From contig CAKZFX010000015.1 of assembly GCA_936908745.1 (NCBI GenBank), positions 186,001 to 250,000 on the forward strand: a stretch of DNA of 64,000 nucleotides. Direction: 5' to 3'. Origin of the DNA: an uncultured Chitinophagaceae bacterium. Lineage in GTDB: Bacteria; Bacteroidota; Bacteroidia; Chitinophagales; Chitinophagaceae. The notes under the pieces were generated by a model. The model made no database searches. It saw only the letters and a program-made list of their open reading frames with translations, and was not told the DNA's origin. A program made the position numbers and the translations under genes. Below are positions 24,835 through 34,061 of the stretch, in pieces (positions within the stretch are counted from its first letter, which is position 1; every line of letters starts with the position of its first letter).

Positions 24835-27273
24835 TTACTGTGTGATAAACTTCAATACAGATACCTGCCCGTTGGCATCAACAGCCTGCATAAAATATTG
24901 ACCGGCCTGTAAATGCTCCGGCAACTCGATCGTCCGTGAATAAGAACCGCCTCCATGCCTGAATGCTTCTGTCTTTATAAGTTGCCCGTTGGCGGCATAA
25001 ATGCGCAGGTTGTAGACACCTGCTTTGCTGTTATTAACATACAATGTAAGTTGTCTGCCGGTCACAGGATTCGGGTACAAACTCAATTCAGTGGCCGCAT
25101 TCGTGTTTGCCACTTTTACAACAGGACTGTATAACACTTCGCCATTAAGGCTTATCACCTTAATACGATAAAAAGCCAATGATGGCGGTTGCAGATCAAG
25201 AACATTGTAATCTTCGCGGCCGGTTGAATTAGTTCTTGGCGCCACACTGTTCATCGGGCTAAAACTATTGCCACTGCTGCTTCTTTCCACTTCATACTTC
25301 ACCACTTCCATTTCAGTCAGGTTGCTCCATTCTACTTTATTAGTGTTGCCGCTTCGGTAGGCTTTTACATTTGCCAGCTTCACAGGTAAAGGATTGGTGC
25401 TGCTACTGGTGCTGCCCAATGAAAACAGGCTGAATGTAGAAACGCTGTTCCATGTAACCGACCCTTCTGTAACGGCGCTTGACGCATCACTCAATCCTCC
25501 ATAGCTATCCCATGTACTGCCGTTAAAATGAGCTGCTTTCATGGTCGGTATATCATTTACATATACGGCCGAATTACAATCGCTGGCAGCCGTCCAGGAA
25601 AGCGAAACATTTACTGCAGAAGTGCCGGTGGTTCTTGCAATATTCCAATATTCACAATTGCTTACATGATCCAATCCTGCAGCACTTACACTGCCCATGT
25701 AAGCAGCGCTTCCCCGTATATATTCAGCCGTGAAAGCATCGGTAACAACCGAAGGTGCAGAAATACCACATGGGTGATGTCCATAAGTGGTGGCGGTACC
25801 GGTAGAAATTTTACCAACAGGAAATAAAAAGGCAGTGTTGCCAATCTTTCGCATCGGCCCATTGATAAAGGAATTAACGTCTCCACCTGACATTACTTTA
25901 GGTCCCGGTGCTCCATAACTGCTGCCGGCAACATTGCTTCCTGCAGTCATGATTAAAAGATTGGTGCTGCTTGTGGTAATATGGCCTTTTGTAAGCTTCA
26001 ACGTGTTGGTTACAGTTGTTGGCTTGTTCAATGTAATGCCTTTGGTTGTATTGCCAGCTGTATTATTAGTAGTTAAATTATAAAAAGTAGTAGCCGTAGC
26101 ACCTGAGATATTTTGTAAGGCCATACCATTGAAAACCATCGTACTTGAACCTTGCGTAAAAATATTATCATTTATAAAATTGCCTCCAAGGTTATGTGTC
26201 AATGCACCTGCGCTAAAAGTAGCTGTTGGGTTGATAGACAGGTTGCCTCGTATATCAAGATCAGATGCAGCAGATTTTGTTGAGTTATTAGTCAACGTAA
26301 GATGACCATACCCCGGAGAAGGAATATCATAAACTGTTTGACTTGTTGTTCCTGTGTATTCGACAACAGAACCGGCTGCAATACTCAGTGCAGAAAACCC
26401 GAGTGGAAAATTGCTGCCTGTTTGCCCGCCGCTGGCAGCGCCCAATTGCAGCCTGGATGTTCCGTTTAATGTCAGCGTGCCTCCATTTCCTGTGCTACCG
26501 CTTTCTGTGCCTCCGTTCCATTGGCTTGTGCCTAAGTTTAAAACAGAAGAACCATTAATAGTAAGGTTACCCACGATAAGACCTGGCGTCTGGGCTCCTG
26601 TTACCTGGTTAATGGTTGGATTATTACTATTGCCAATCACTACATTAGGCATGCTGCAATAGTAGCCTGTGGCATTCCAGGTGATAGTTTGTACCCCCGT
26701 ACCATCAAATTCAAACGTACCCGGAGCAAAACCCGAAGATGGTTTAGGTGTATAGGCATTTTGATTCAATGTAAGATCACCCCTGAAGATCAGTTTGCTG
26801 TTACTATTACCCACTAAACCTACATTCCCTGTTGCAGATCCTGCAGCCGCTATTGTAACATTACCTCTAAAATCAACAACACCTGCACTGGTTCCGCCAA
26901 ATACACCTATCCTTGCAGACGTAGAACTATTACCACTGCTTACCGTGATTACAGTAGTCCCATTAATAGTAAGCTTGTAAGCCCCTACATATAATCTTGC
27001 TACAGTATTATCCCCACTGACTGTGAAAGTGAGATTATTGATCGCAACATCAGCGGTGAAATCGAACTGCACATACGAAGTAGCCGTGATAGTAACATTA
27101 TCAGACGCCCCGGGCACACCTGCCGGCGACCAGTTAGATGCTAAATTAAAATTTGAACTTGTGCCACCAGCACCCGCACCTATCCAGGTTTTTTGTCCGA
27201 AAGAATAAAAAGAAGTTGAAATAAATAAAAAGATAGCAAGTGACTTGCACTTTAAAAGTGTAAACAGATTCAT
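24835..27273 (-). CDS. T9SS-secreted beta-strand-rich protein, paralogue 3
   Basis: An 812-residue protein whose start MNLFTLLKCKS mirrors MKLFTLYRCRY of paralogue 2. Signal peptide: LAIFLFISTSFYSFGQ. The order is the same: the WIGAGAGGTSSNFNLASNW mature start, a beta-helix-like region, the conserved NSFINGPMRKIGNTAFLFPV block, and a type A sorting domain (LSLYPNPVTGRQLTLYV to LKFITQ). It is clearly homologous to paralogue 2 over its whole length and to paralogue 1 over the C-terminal half. All three genes point the same way, and each has its own terminator and a spacer of about 290 bp, so they look like tandem duplications expressed separately. Confidence 0.88.
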   Translation of the reverse strand: MNLFTLLKCKSLAIFLFISTSFYSFGQKTWIGAGAGGTSSNFNLASNWSPAGVPGASDNVTITATSYVQFDFTADVAINNLTFTVSGDNTVARLYVGAYKLTINGTTVITVSSGNSSTSARIGVFGGTSAGVVDFRGNVTIAAAGSATGNVGLVGNSNSKLIFRGDLTLNQNAYTPKPSSGFAPGTFEFDGTGVQTITWNATGYYCSMPNVVIGNSNNPTINQVTGAQTPGLIVGNLTINGSSVLNLGTSQWNGGTESGSTGNGGTLTLNGTSRLQLGAASGGQTGSNFPLGFSALSIAAGSVVEYTGTTSQTVYDIPSPGYGHLTLTNNSTKSAASDLDIRGNLSINPTATFSAGALTHNLGGNFINDNIFTQGSSTMVFNGMALQNISGATATTFYNLTTNNTAGNTTKGITLNKPTTVTNTLKLTKGHITTSSTNLLIMTAGSNVAGSSYGAPGPKVMSGGDVNSFINGPMRKIGNTAFLFPVGKISTGTATTYGHHPCGISAPSVVTDAFTAEYIRGSAAYMGSVSAAGLDHVSNCEYWNIARTTGTSAVNVSLSWTAASDCNSAVYVNDIPTMKAAHFNGSTWDSYGGLSDASSAVTEGSVTWNSVSTFSLFSLGSTSSSTNPLPVKLANVKAYRSGNTNKVEWSNLTEMEVVKYEVERSSSGNSFSPMNSVAPRTNSTGREDYNVLDLQPPSLAFYRIKVISLNGEVLYSPVVKVANTNAATELSLYPNPVTGRQLTLYVNNSKAGVYNLRIYAANGQLIKTEAFRHGGGSYSRTIELPEHLQAGQYFMQAVDANGQVSVLKFITQ

Positions 27274-27485
27274 GGGCCCACGATTTAATGAATAAAAGAA
27301 TAAGGATTAAAGTGGGCTCAGGTGGGGATACTGCAACCGCAGTAATAAGTTCATTGATAGCTAAAATAGAAAGCTGTTATTTATCCTGCAAATTTTGACT
27401 TATTTTTTCATGCGTTTGTAAGCATAATACTACAAGGAGAACTGTGCTCTCCGTGTTTTCTGGCAAACATGATTGGTTAAAACAC

Positions 27486-30386
27486 TTACAGGTATTGAGA
27501 AGTATAACCCAGCTTCGACTTTTTCAATGCTGTTGGCTGACCTGCAAACACTAAATTACCACCTCCATCACCGGCTTCAGGGCCCAAATCGATCACCCAA
27601 TCAGCCGAACGTATCACATCTGTATTATGCTCGATCACGATAATAGAATGACCTTGCTCTATCAATGCATTAAAGGAGGTTAATAATTTTTTGATATCAT
27701 GAAAATGCAAACCTGTTGTCGGTTCATCAAAGATGAAAAGTATTTTATTATTCGCTCTTCCCTTGCCAAGAAACGAAGCCAGTTTCACACGTTGCGCCTC
27801 ACCACCTGACAACGTATCGGATGACTGACCCAACTTCACATAACCCAAACCTACATCGCTTAACGGTTGAATAGCTTTTGACAATCCTTTTTCTTCATAG
27901 AAAAAATCAATGGCTTCATCCACGCTCATTTCCAGCACATCAAAAATGCTTTTGTCTTTATACTTTACTTCCAGCACTTCTTCTTTGAATTTTTTGCCAC
28001 CACAAGATTCACAGGTCAGGTGCACATCGGCCAGAAACTGCATTTCCACCACCTGTTCGCCTTCACCCTTACAGGTATCGCAACGGCCGCCATCCACGTT
28101 AAATGAAAAATGCTTGGGCATAAAACCACGCATCTTACTCAGCGGTTGTTTGGCATACAAATCTCTTATTTCATCGTAGGCTTTAATATAAGTAACCGGG
28201 TTGCTTCGCGATGACTTGCCAATCGGGTTCTGGTCCACCATCTCTATTTGGGCAATGCTGTCCACATCCCCGGTAAGCGCTTTATGAAAACCCACTTTAT
28301 CGGCAAACTCGCCTTTGAGTTTGGACAAGGCCGGATATAAAATCTGCTTCACCAACGTTGTTTTGCCACTGCCGCTGACACCACTCACCACGCACAATAC
28401 ATTCAATGGAAACTCCACTGTAATATTTTGCAGGTTGTTTTGTCTTGCACCTTCTACTTTAATAGAACGATTCCATTTACGCACCGTCTTCGGTGGATCA
28501 ATGGTATATTCTCCTTTGAGGTATTTACCTGTCAGGCTTTGGGGGTTATTGATCAGTTCATCGTAATTGCCTTCGGCCACTACTTCACCACCTAAATGAG
28601 AAGCCAGCGGACCCATATCTATAATATGGTCGGCTTCTTTCATCATCATCTCATCGTGTTCAACAACAACAACGGTATTGCCCAAATCCCTTAACTCTTT
28701 CAACACCGTAATCAGGTTGGCCGTATCTCTTGAATGCAAACCAATAGAGGGTTCATCCAATATATATAAGGAATTGGTGAGATTACTGCCAAGGCTTCTT
28801 GTCAATTGTATACGCTGGCTTTCACCACCACTTAGTGAATTGGCCAAACGGCTCAATGTCAGGTAGCCCAATCCCACTTTGATCAATGTATCGATACGGT
28901 TGTTCAGTTCAATCAAAATACGTTTGCCCACTTCTTTGTCATGTGCACTCAACGCTTTGCCCAGATCAGTAAACCATGCTTTCAGGTCTTTTACCGGCAT
29001 TGCAGAAAGTTCACCGATATGCTTACCGTTTACTTTTACATACAAAGCTTCTTTGCGCAGGCGATAACCTTTGCAATCCGGGCAACTTGTCCGCCCGCGA
29101 TAGCGGCTTAACAACACCCTGTATTGCACTTTGTATAATTGAGATTCCACGTCTTTGAAAAATGCATCAATACCAATATTGTCAATGCCTTCCCACAATG
29201 TTTGGTACTGTTTATCCGTCAGGTCAGCGATCGCTTTATGGATCGGAAAATTTGACTTCTTAGACACTTTGATAAACTGCTGTCTCCACCAATCCAGTTT
29301 TTCACCTCTCCAGGGGGCCACAGCGCCATCATACACGCTTAACCGTCTGTCGGGAATCACCAGGTCTGCATCAATACCCAGCACCTGTGAAAAACCTTCG
29401 CAGGTAGGACAAGCGCCAAAAGGGTTATTAAAAGAAAACAAATTGGGCACCGGCTCTTCAAACTGCATCTCATCCAGCTCAAATCGATTATTGAAATGAA
29501 GCAGCGATTGTTTAGCCTTCACTCCTGACTTCTTACCCCCGACTCTTGACTCTTGACTCCCGACTCCTGGCTCTTGACTCCCGGCTTCAGACTGTGAAGA
29601 AATTACCTCTATAAACACATCTCCCTCTCCTTCATAAAACGCCGTACCTACTGAGTCAGCAATACGATGTTTATCATCTTCATCAAATTCTTTTACAACG
29701 ATACGATCAACAAGAATATAAGCGGCTTTTGATTTTTTGGTCAATGCCGGTTTCTCTGCCTGCAATTCATCTTCAATACGCAGCACTTCGCCATCCACGT
29801 ACACACGGCTGAAACCTTTTTGCGCCAGGATATTCAATTCTTCTTTTATATCCCGGTTCTTATGCTGTTTGAATTGTGCTAAAATGTAAACCCTGTCGCC
29901 TTCGTTCAATGCCATGATGGCTTTCAGCACATCCGTTACATCATCTTTCTTTACTTCACGACCGGATACAGGAGAGATTGTTTTGCCGATACGGGCAAAG
30001 AGCAAACGCAGGTAATCATAAATCTCTGTCATGCTGCCCACGGTGCTTCGGGGTGTGCGGGTGATCACTTTTTGCTCAATCGCGATCGCAGGGCATAATC
30101 CTTTAATATAATCCACATCCGGCTTATTCATCCGGTTTAGAAACTGGCGGGCATAGGCGCTAAGGCTCTCTGCATAGCGGCGCTGACCTTCGGCATAAAG
30201 CGTGTCGATGGTCAAAGACGACTTGCCGGAACCTGAAACTCCGGTCACCACCACGAGTTTATTACGGGGGATTTCCACGTCCACGTTGCGGAGATTGTGC
30301 ACCCTCGCTCCCTTTATATATATATTTTCTGCGGAATTTACGGTCTTCGCTTTCAGGGGATTTTTCCCTTTTATTGTTTTTTCCAT
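27486..30386 (-). CDS. uvrA: Excinuclease ABC subunit UvrA
   Basis: A 966-residue damage-recognition ATPase of nucleotide excision repair. The first Walker A is VTGVSGSGKSSL, the zinc-finger regions are CPTCEGFSQVLG, CPDCKGYRLRKE and CDTCKGEGEQVVEMQFLADV, the signature motifs are SLSGGESQRIQL and TLSGGEAQRVKL, and the second Walker A is VSGVSGSGKTTL. ATG 30386 is chosen because a -7 box lies at 30398-30405; an in-frame start at 30446 would lie upstream of it. A 77-bp heptamer array is inserted in frame at residues about 264-289, giving GSQEPGV/GSQESRV/GGKKSGV. Bacteroidota often carry several UvrA copies; this looks like a canonical one. Confidence 0.96.
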   Translation of the reverse strand: MEKTIKGKNPLKAKTVNSAENIYIKGARVHNLRNVDVEIPRNKLVVVTGVSGSGKSSLTIDTLYAEGQRRYAESLSAYARQFLNRMNKPDVDYIKGLCPAIAIEQKVITRTPRSTVGSMTEIYDYLRLLFARIGKTISPVSGREVKKDDVTDVLKAIMALNEGDRVYILAQFKQHKNRDIKEELNILAQKGFSRVYVDGEVLRIEDELQAEKPALTKKSKAAYILVDRIVVKEFDEDDKHRIADSVGTAFYEGEGDVFIEVISSQSEAGSQEPGVGSQESRVGGKKSGVKAKQSLLHFNNRFELDEMQFEEPVPNLFSFNNPFGACPTCEGFSQVLGIDADLVIPDRRLSVYDGAVAPWRGEKLDWWRQQFIKVSKKSNFPIHKAIADLTDKQYQTLWEGIDNIGIDAFFKDVESQLYKVQYRVLLSRYRGRTSCPDCKGYRLRKEALYVKVNGKHIGELSAMPVKDLKAWFTDLGKALSAHDKEVGKRILIELNNRIDTLIKVGLGYLTLSRLANSLSGGESQRIQLTRSLGSNLTNSLYILDEPSIGLHSRDTANLITVLKELRDLGNTVVVVEHDEMMMKEADHIIDMGPLASHLGGEVVAEGNYDELINNPQSLTGKYLKGEYTIDPPKTVRKWNRSIKVEGARQNNLQNITVEFPLNVLCVVSGVSGSGKTTLVKQILYPALSKLKGEFADKVGFHKALTGDVDSIAQIEMVDQNPIGKSSRSNPVTYIKAYDEIRDLYAKQPLSKMRGFMPKHFSFNVDGGRCDTCKGEGEQVVEMQFLADVHLTCESCGGKKFKEEVLEVKYKDKSIFDVLEMSVDEAIDFFYEEKGLSKAIQPLSDVGLGYVKLGQSSDTLSGGEAQRVKLASFLGKGRANNKILFIFDEPTTGLHFHDIKKLLTSFNALIEQGHSIIVIEHNTDVIRSADWVIDLGPEAGDGGGNLVFAGQPTALKKSKLGYTSQYL
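29520..29596 (-). repeat. Heptamer array H4 inside uvrA, in frame
   Basis: Eleven consecutive 7-bp units on the plus strand: CACTCCT, GACTTCT, TACCCCC, GACTCTT, GACTCTT, GACTCCC, GACTCCT, GGCTCTT, GACTCCC, GGCTTCA, GACTGTG. Read as UvrA, three units make one 7-residue repeat, and the frame stays open throughout. Confidence 0.9.
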
Positions 30387-30397
30387 TTCTCTTACTA

Positions 30398-30405
30398 CAA
30401 ATGTA
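30398..30405 (-). promoter_or_regulatory. -7 box for uvrA
   Basis: TACATTTG on the minus strand, 11 bp before the ATG, predicting a leader of only about five nucleotides. Confidence 0.45.
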
Positions 30406-30656
30406 ACCCCTTGTGCGGCTTGATGTTCAGGGGTAACTATTAACATTTCCTTTGCAGCGTTTGTTTGAGTTACCCGGTTAAATTATTTGGCAATTTCGTG
30501 AAAACATCTATTTTTAGAGTCCAATATCCAAAAAAATGAAAAACATTAAAACTACCCAGCCTATCGCATAACTTCTACTTTTCGCTTTTAACCGATTTAT
30601 TGACAACCAATATCCATTGAATATCTGCCATGCCACTGGTAGAGAACCTAAACCTG

Positions 30657-30663
30657 TAAGGAG
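30657..30663 (+). promoter_or_regulatory. Shine-Dalgarno sequence of the ECF sigma gene
   Basis: TAAGGAG ends two bases before the ATG at 30666. A strong anti-SD match is uncommon in this phylum. Confidence 0.5.
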
Positions 30664-30665
30664 TT

Positions 30666-31247
30666 ATGAAAGCTTTTAACAAAAAAACCGACCATGAACT
30701 GATCCATCTGTTTACAGAGGGTCATTTAGACGCATTAGAGGCCCTTGTTCTCAGACATAAGGACAAACTCTATACCTCTATTCTATTCCTGGTAAAAGAC
30801 AAATATCTGGCCGAAGATATTTTCCAGGATGTTTTTATCCGGATTATTGATACCATGCGCGGCGGACGCTATACCGAGGAGGGCAAATTCCTTCCCTGGG
30901 CTATGCGCATCGCACACAATTTATGCGTGGATCATTTCCGTAAGGTAAAGCGTACGCCTACCATCCGTAACGGGGAAGATAAAGACATCTTTGAAGTATT
31001 GAACTTCTCGGAAGAGAGTGCCGAAACCACCATGATGAAAAAACAAAGTCATGACAGGGTTCGTGCGATGCTGGAGCATTTACCGGAAGATCAGCGTGAA
31101 GTAATCATCCTGCGTCATTACGCAGATATGAGCTTTAAAGAAATTGCAGCCGCCACCGATTGCAGTATTAACACAGCGTTGGGAAGAATGCGCTACGGTT
31201 TGATTAACTTACGCAAACTGATGTTACAAAAACAAATTGCTTTATAG
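30666..31247 (+). CDS. ECF-type RNA polymerase sigma factor
   Basis: A 193-residue sigma-70 family protein of the extracytoplasmic-function group. Region 2 includes EALVLRHKDKLYTSILFLVK, AEDIFQDVFIRIIDTM and FLPWAMRIAHNLCVDHFRK. Region 4 is LEHLPEDQREVIILRHYADM followed by SFKEIAAATDCSINTALGRM. It directs RNA polymerase to a subset of promoters. No anti-sigma factor or TonB-type receptor is encoded next to it. It is flanked by divergent uvrA and convergent dsbD, so it is a stand-alone regulator here. Confidence 0.92.
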   Translation: MKAFNKKTDHELIHLFTEGHLDALEALVLRHKDKLYTSILFLVKDKYLAEDIFQDVFIRIIDTMRGGRYTEEGKFLPWAMRIAHNLCVDHFRKVKRTPTIRNGEDKDIFEVLNFSEESAETTMMKKQSHDRVRAMLEHLPEDQREVIILRHYADMSFKEIAAATDCSINTALGRMRYGLINLRKLMLQKQIAL

Positions 31248-31255
31248 TAAGCCTT

Positions 31256-31345
31256 TGTCATTCTGTATCTCCACCCGGAGTTCCAGAATTCAACCATAAA
31301 TGAATTTCATTGTTTGCCTTGCCGGAAGGCTGATACAGAATGACA
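31256..31345. repeat. 90-bp inverted-repeat element after the sigma gene
   Basis: Perfect 14-bp terminal inverted repeats TGTCATTCTGTATC (31256-31269) and GATACAGAATGACA (31332-31345) enclose 62 bp of non-coding sequence. The form suits a REP-like or MITE-like element, or a transcribed long hairpin. Confidence 0.6.
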
Positions 31346-31353
31346 CCAAATTG

Positions 31354-31391
31354 AAAGCCCATCTTGTTTAAAACGAGATGGGCTTTTTTAT
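31354..31391. terminator. Terminator between the convergent sigma and dsbD genes
   Basis: AAAGCCCATCT pairs with AGATGGGCTTT around an 11-nt loop, followed by TTTTTT on the plus strand. Leftward use is possible but lacks a T-run. Confidence 0.8.
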
Positions 31392-31406
31392 TATTTCAAC
31401 AGACTA

Positions 31407-33395
31407 CTATTGTGTCTTCTTGTAATTAGCAATCACCGTATCAAGATGGGCAACGAATGCGGGCACACTCGGATCATATCCATAACCATCCGGCACTAGT
31501 GTCTTTTCATTCGCATCAAGGAAAATATAGAACGGCTGCGAAACAGAGCCATAACGGCTTGCCTGCAAATGCATAAACTTCTCGCCTACCGTATTTACTT
31601 TCTCTCCTAATTCTTCCGAATAAAACTCTTCGCTTTCCGGCAATTCAATACGCACATCGGTATATAATGAAACCACTACAAACTCTTCTCTTAACCTTCT
31701 CATTACCTCGGGCTGACTCCACACCTGGGCTTCCATTTTGCGGCAATTGATACAATTGATACCTGTAAAATCAAGCATCAAAGGCTTTTTAAGTGTACGG
31801 GCCACAGCTAATGCTTCATCATAATCAAAATAAGTTACCAGCCCGTATTTTTTAACCACTTCCGGTTCATACGGACTTAATTCTTTGACATACTTTGACG
31901 GAGGCGTCACACCCGAATTGAAATGAGCCTGGTTAGTTGATCCGCCACCCTGTGATGAGGGAAGAAAATCCTGCGTACCATAAGGAGGTAAAAAGGCGCT
32001 TACACCATTTAAAGGCGCACCCCACAGACCGGGAATCAAATAAACCATAAAACTGAAAGAAGCTATGGCAAAAAACAAACGGGTCACACCCAGGTAAGGA
32101 ACGCCGAAATCATTCTTCGGCAATTCATCATCATGATGAAACTTGATTTTTCCCAGCAAGTAAATACCAAGTAGCAGGAAGATTACGATCCAGATAACTA
32201 TAAATATTTCACGGTCAAGCAATCTCCATCCTTTCACCAGGTCTGCATTGGATAAAAATTTCAATGCCAATGCCAGCTCCAAAAAGCCCAATGTCACTTT
32301 CACAGAATTGAGCCAACCGCCCGCTTTTCCAAGATTGTTTAACAAACCGGGGAATAAAGCGAATAAAGAGAATGGTAATGCCAATGCTAATGAGAAACCA
32401 AACATACCGATCAACGGGCCGGCAAAACTTCCTTTGGAGGCCAGCACCAGCAGGTTGCCAATGATCGGCCCTGTACAGGAGAAAGAAACAAGCACCAGCG
32501 TCAAAGCCATAAAGAAAATGCCCCAGAAATTACCTGTGCCTGATTTTGAACTGGCTTTATTCGTCCATGACGATGGCAGGCTGATTTCAAAAGCCCCTAA
32601 AAATGAAATACCAAACAGAAGGAACAGGATAAAGAACACAAGGTTAGCAATCCAGTTCGTAGCTAATTTATTTAACGCGGCAGGACCAAAAATAAGTGTG
32701 ATCAAAAAGCCAAGCAACGTAAAAATGATAATGATAGAAAGTGAATAATAAAAAGCATTTTTAATACCCTGTTGTTTAGTCGTGCTTCGCTTGGTAAAAA
32801 AGCTCACCGTCACTGGTATCATGGAGAAAACACAAGGTGTAAGCACCGCCAGCAAGCCACCTCCAAACGCCAGCAGGAATATCCAGAATAAAGAACCTTC
32901 TTTCAGGTTGTTGTTAAGAGTGCTGACATCAACGGTTTTGTCTTTAGCCTTTACAATGGTTACCTTAAAAGGCTCTTCAAAATTGTTGTACTCTTCTCCT
33001 GATTTTACAAAATAGGCAATTGTGCCTCTTACTGTAACGCTGTCGGATGAGCCCATATCAATTGGCTGCACCCATTCAACAGAATCGGTGAAATAAGTAA
33101 CGTTGGCATTAAAAACCGCATCCGCTTCTGTATGTGCATTTCCTTTTTCACTGACAGAATCTTTGATGAGTTTCTGTGCAACAGAATCATAGGAGATAAC
33201 CGTATTGATAGGTGCATTCTCTCCAAAACTTTTCACTGAAAACAGTTTTTTCCCTTCTTTGACAGTTGCTTTGATCTGGAGCGCATATTGATTTCCATTG
33301 GCCACTTTCTCTATGGAAAAGGAAACAGGCTTTTCCTGGGAAAAACTAAAAAGGCTGAAAGCAGTAAAAAGAGCAAACAGTATAAAACGTTTCAT
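31407..33395 (-). CDS. Thiol:disulfide interchange protein DsbD-like
   Basis: A 662-residue, three-part membrane electron carrier that passes reducing power from the cytoplasm to periplasmic thiols. After a signal peptide (FILFALFTAFSLFSFSQ), an N-terminal DsbD-alpha-like domain spans about residues 20-150. Membrane helices then carry the conserved cysteines LLAVLTPCVFSMIPVTVSFF and SCTGPIIGNLLVLA. The C-terminal thioredoxin domain has GINCINCRKM (Cys548, Cys551). The alpha domain lacks the usual Cys pair: the place of the CxxxxC motif reads FVKSGEEYNNFEEPF. A separate alpha-domain protein with cysteines is encoded just upstream (33468-33917), which may supply the missing function. Confidence 0.92.
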   Translation of the reverse strand: MKRFILFALFTAFSLFSFSQEKPVSFSIEKVANGNQYALQIKATVKEGKKLFSVKSFGENAPINTVISYDSVAQKLIKDSVSEKGNAHTEADAVFNANVTYFTDSVEWVQPIDMGSSDSVTVRGTIAYFVKSGEEYNNFEEPFKVTIVKAKDKTVDVSTLNNNLKEGSLFWIFLLAFGGGLLAVLTPCVFSMIPVTVSFFTKRSTTKQQGIKNAFYYSLSIIIIFTLLGFLITLIFGPAALNKLATNWIANLVFFILFLLFGISFLGAFEISLPSSWTNKASSKSGTGNFWGIFFMALTLVLVSFSCTGPIIGNLLVLASKGSFAGPLIGMFGFSLALALPFSLFALFPGLLNNLGKAGGWLNSVKVTLGFLELALALKFLSNADLVKGWRLLDREIFIVIWIVIFLLLGIYLLGKIKFHHDDELPKNDFGVPYLGVTRLFFAIASFSFMVYLIPGLWGAPLNGVSAFLPPYGTQDFLPSSQGGGSTNQAHFNSGVTPPSKYVKELSPYEPEVVKKYGLVTYFDYDEALAVARTLKKPLMLDFTGINCINCRKMEAQVWSQPEVMRRLREEFVVVSLYTDVRIELPESEEFYSEELGEKVNTVGEKFMHLQASRYGSVSQPFYIFLDANEKTLVPDGYGYDPSVPAFVAHLDTVIANYKKTQ

Positions 33396-33404
33396 AAGTC
33401 CTGT

Positions 33405-33442
33405 TTAAAAAACAAACGGGTAGCCTTATCAGTTACCCGTTT
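33405..33442 (-). terminator. Terminator or attenuator between dsbD-alpha and dsbD genes
   Basis: AAACGGGTA (33414-33422) pairs with TACCCGTTT (33434-33442), followed on the minus strand by GTTTTTT. It sits in the 72-bp gap between the two genes and may set their ratio. Confidence 0.7.
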
Positions 33443-33467
33443 ATCAACAAATTGTTTTGGAGTTAGT

Positions 33468-33917
33468 TTATTGCAAGGCAACGTTGAAATTCACTTTTTT
33501 AGGAGGCAGGCAACGCTCATCGTTACAGGTCTGGTACTCCACATTACCTGTAAAGTTTGTTTTAGCGCTTGTTTTCAATTTCACTACCTGCACAAAGTCC
33601 ACTTTTTTAGAATATTGATTGGCAGACAAAGCGAGTTTCTCGTCATGGAATTTTTCCATCTTACCCACTTCTTTGATCTTACCATCCAGCGTCAGCAACG
33701 GGTTGCTGGTCAACGTAAATTCTGTTGGCATCGCTATCGCATCTTCCGGCTGCTGTTGTGAATACAAATGCCAGCCGGATTGCATGGTAGCAGTCATGTG
33801 CACTTCATAAGTTTTGTCTGCAATCTTCTTTGCAGAAAAAGTCCAGCTAACGGGATTCTGGGCGTTCACCAATTGAACCGCCAGCACAAATAATGAAAGT
33901 GTAAGAAGTTTCTTCAT
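33468..33917 (-). CDS. Stand-alone DsbD-alpha (N-terminal DsbD) domain protein
   Basis: A 149-residue periplasmic protein with a signal peptide (LLTLSLFVLAVQLVNAQ). The immunoglobulin-like DsbD-alpha fold ends in YQTCNDERCLPPKKVNF, which has the redox Cys pair and the CLPP context of the family. In DsbD this domain takes electrons from the membrane part and gives them to periplasmic partners. Here it is a separate gene immediately upstream of a DsbD whose own alpha domain has no cysteines. The two most likely work together in cytochrome c maturation or periplasmic reduction. Confidence 0.87.
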   Translation of the reverse strand: MKKLLTLSLFVLAVQLVNAQNPVSWTFSAKKIADKTYEVHMTATMQSGWHLYSQQQPEDAIAMPTEFTLTSNPLLTLDGKIKEVGKMEKFHDEKLALSANQYSKKVDFVQVVKLKTSAKTNFTGNVEYQTCNDERCLPPKKVNFNVALQ

Positions 33918-34061
33918 TTCAGGTTTTAATTAAATAGTACGGCAAAATTGCTGATAAATAACCGTATGCCCTGTTAAAATCAAGGCAAATTAGGTTTAAA
34001 AGCATAAGGTTCAATGAGAAAAGGGATAAACTGCCCTATTATTATAAAGACGGAAAACAGG

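Noticed and set aside
29520..29596. CRISPR array or ordinary VNTR
   Set aside because: The repeat unit is 7 bp without spacers. The units vary in the last two bases and no cas genes are present in the window.
30387..30446. Longer uvrA reading frame starting at 30446
   Set aside because: A -7 box lies at 30398-30405 inside this extension and the added residues resemble no UvrA N-terminus.
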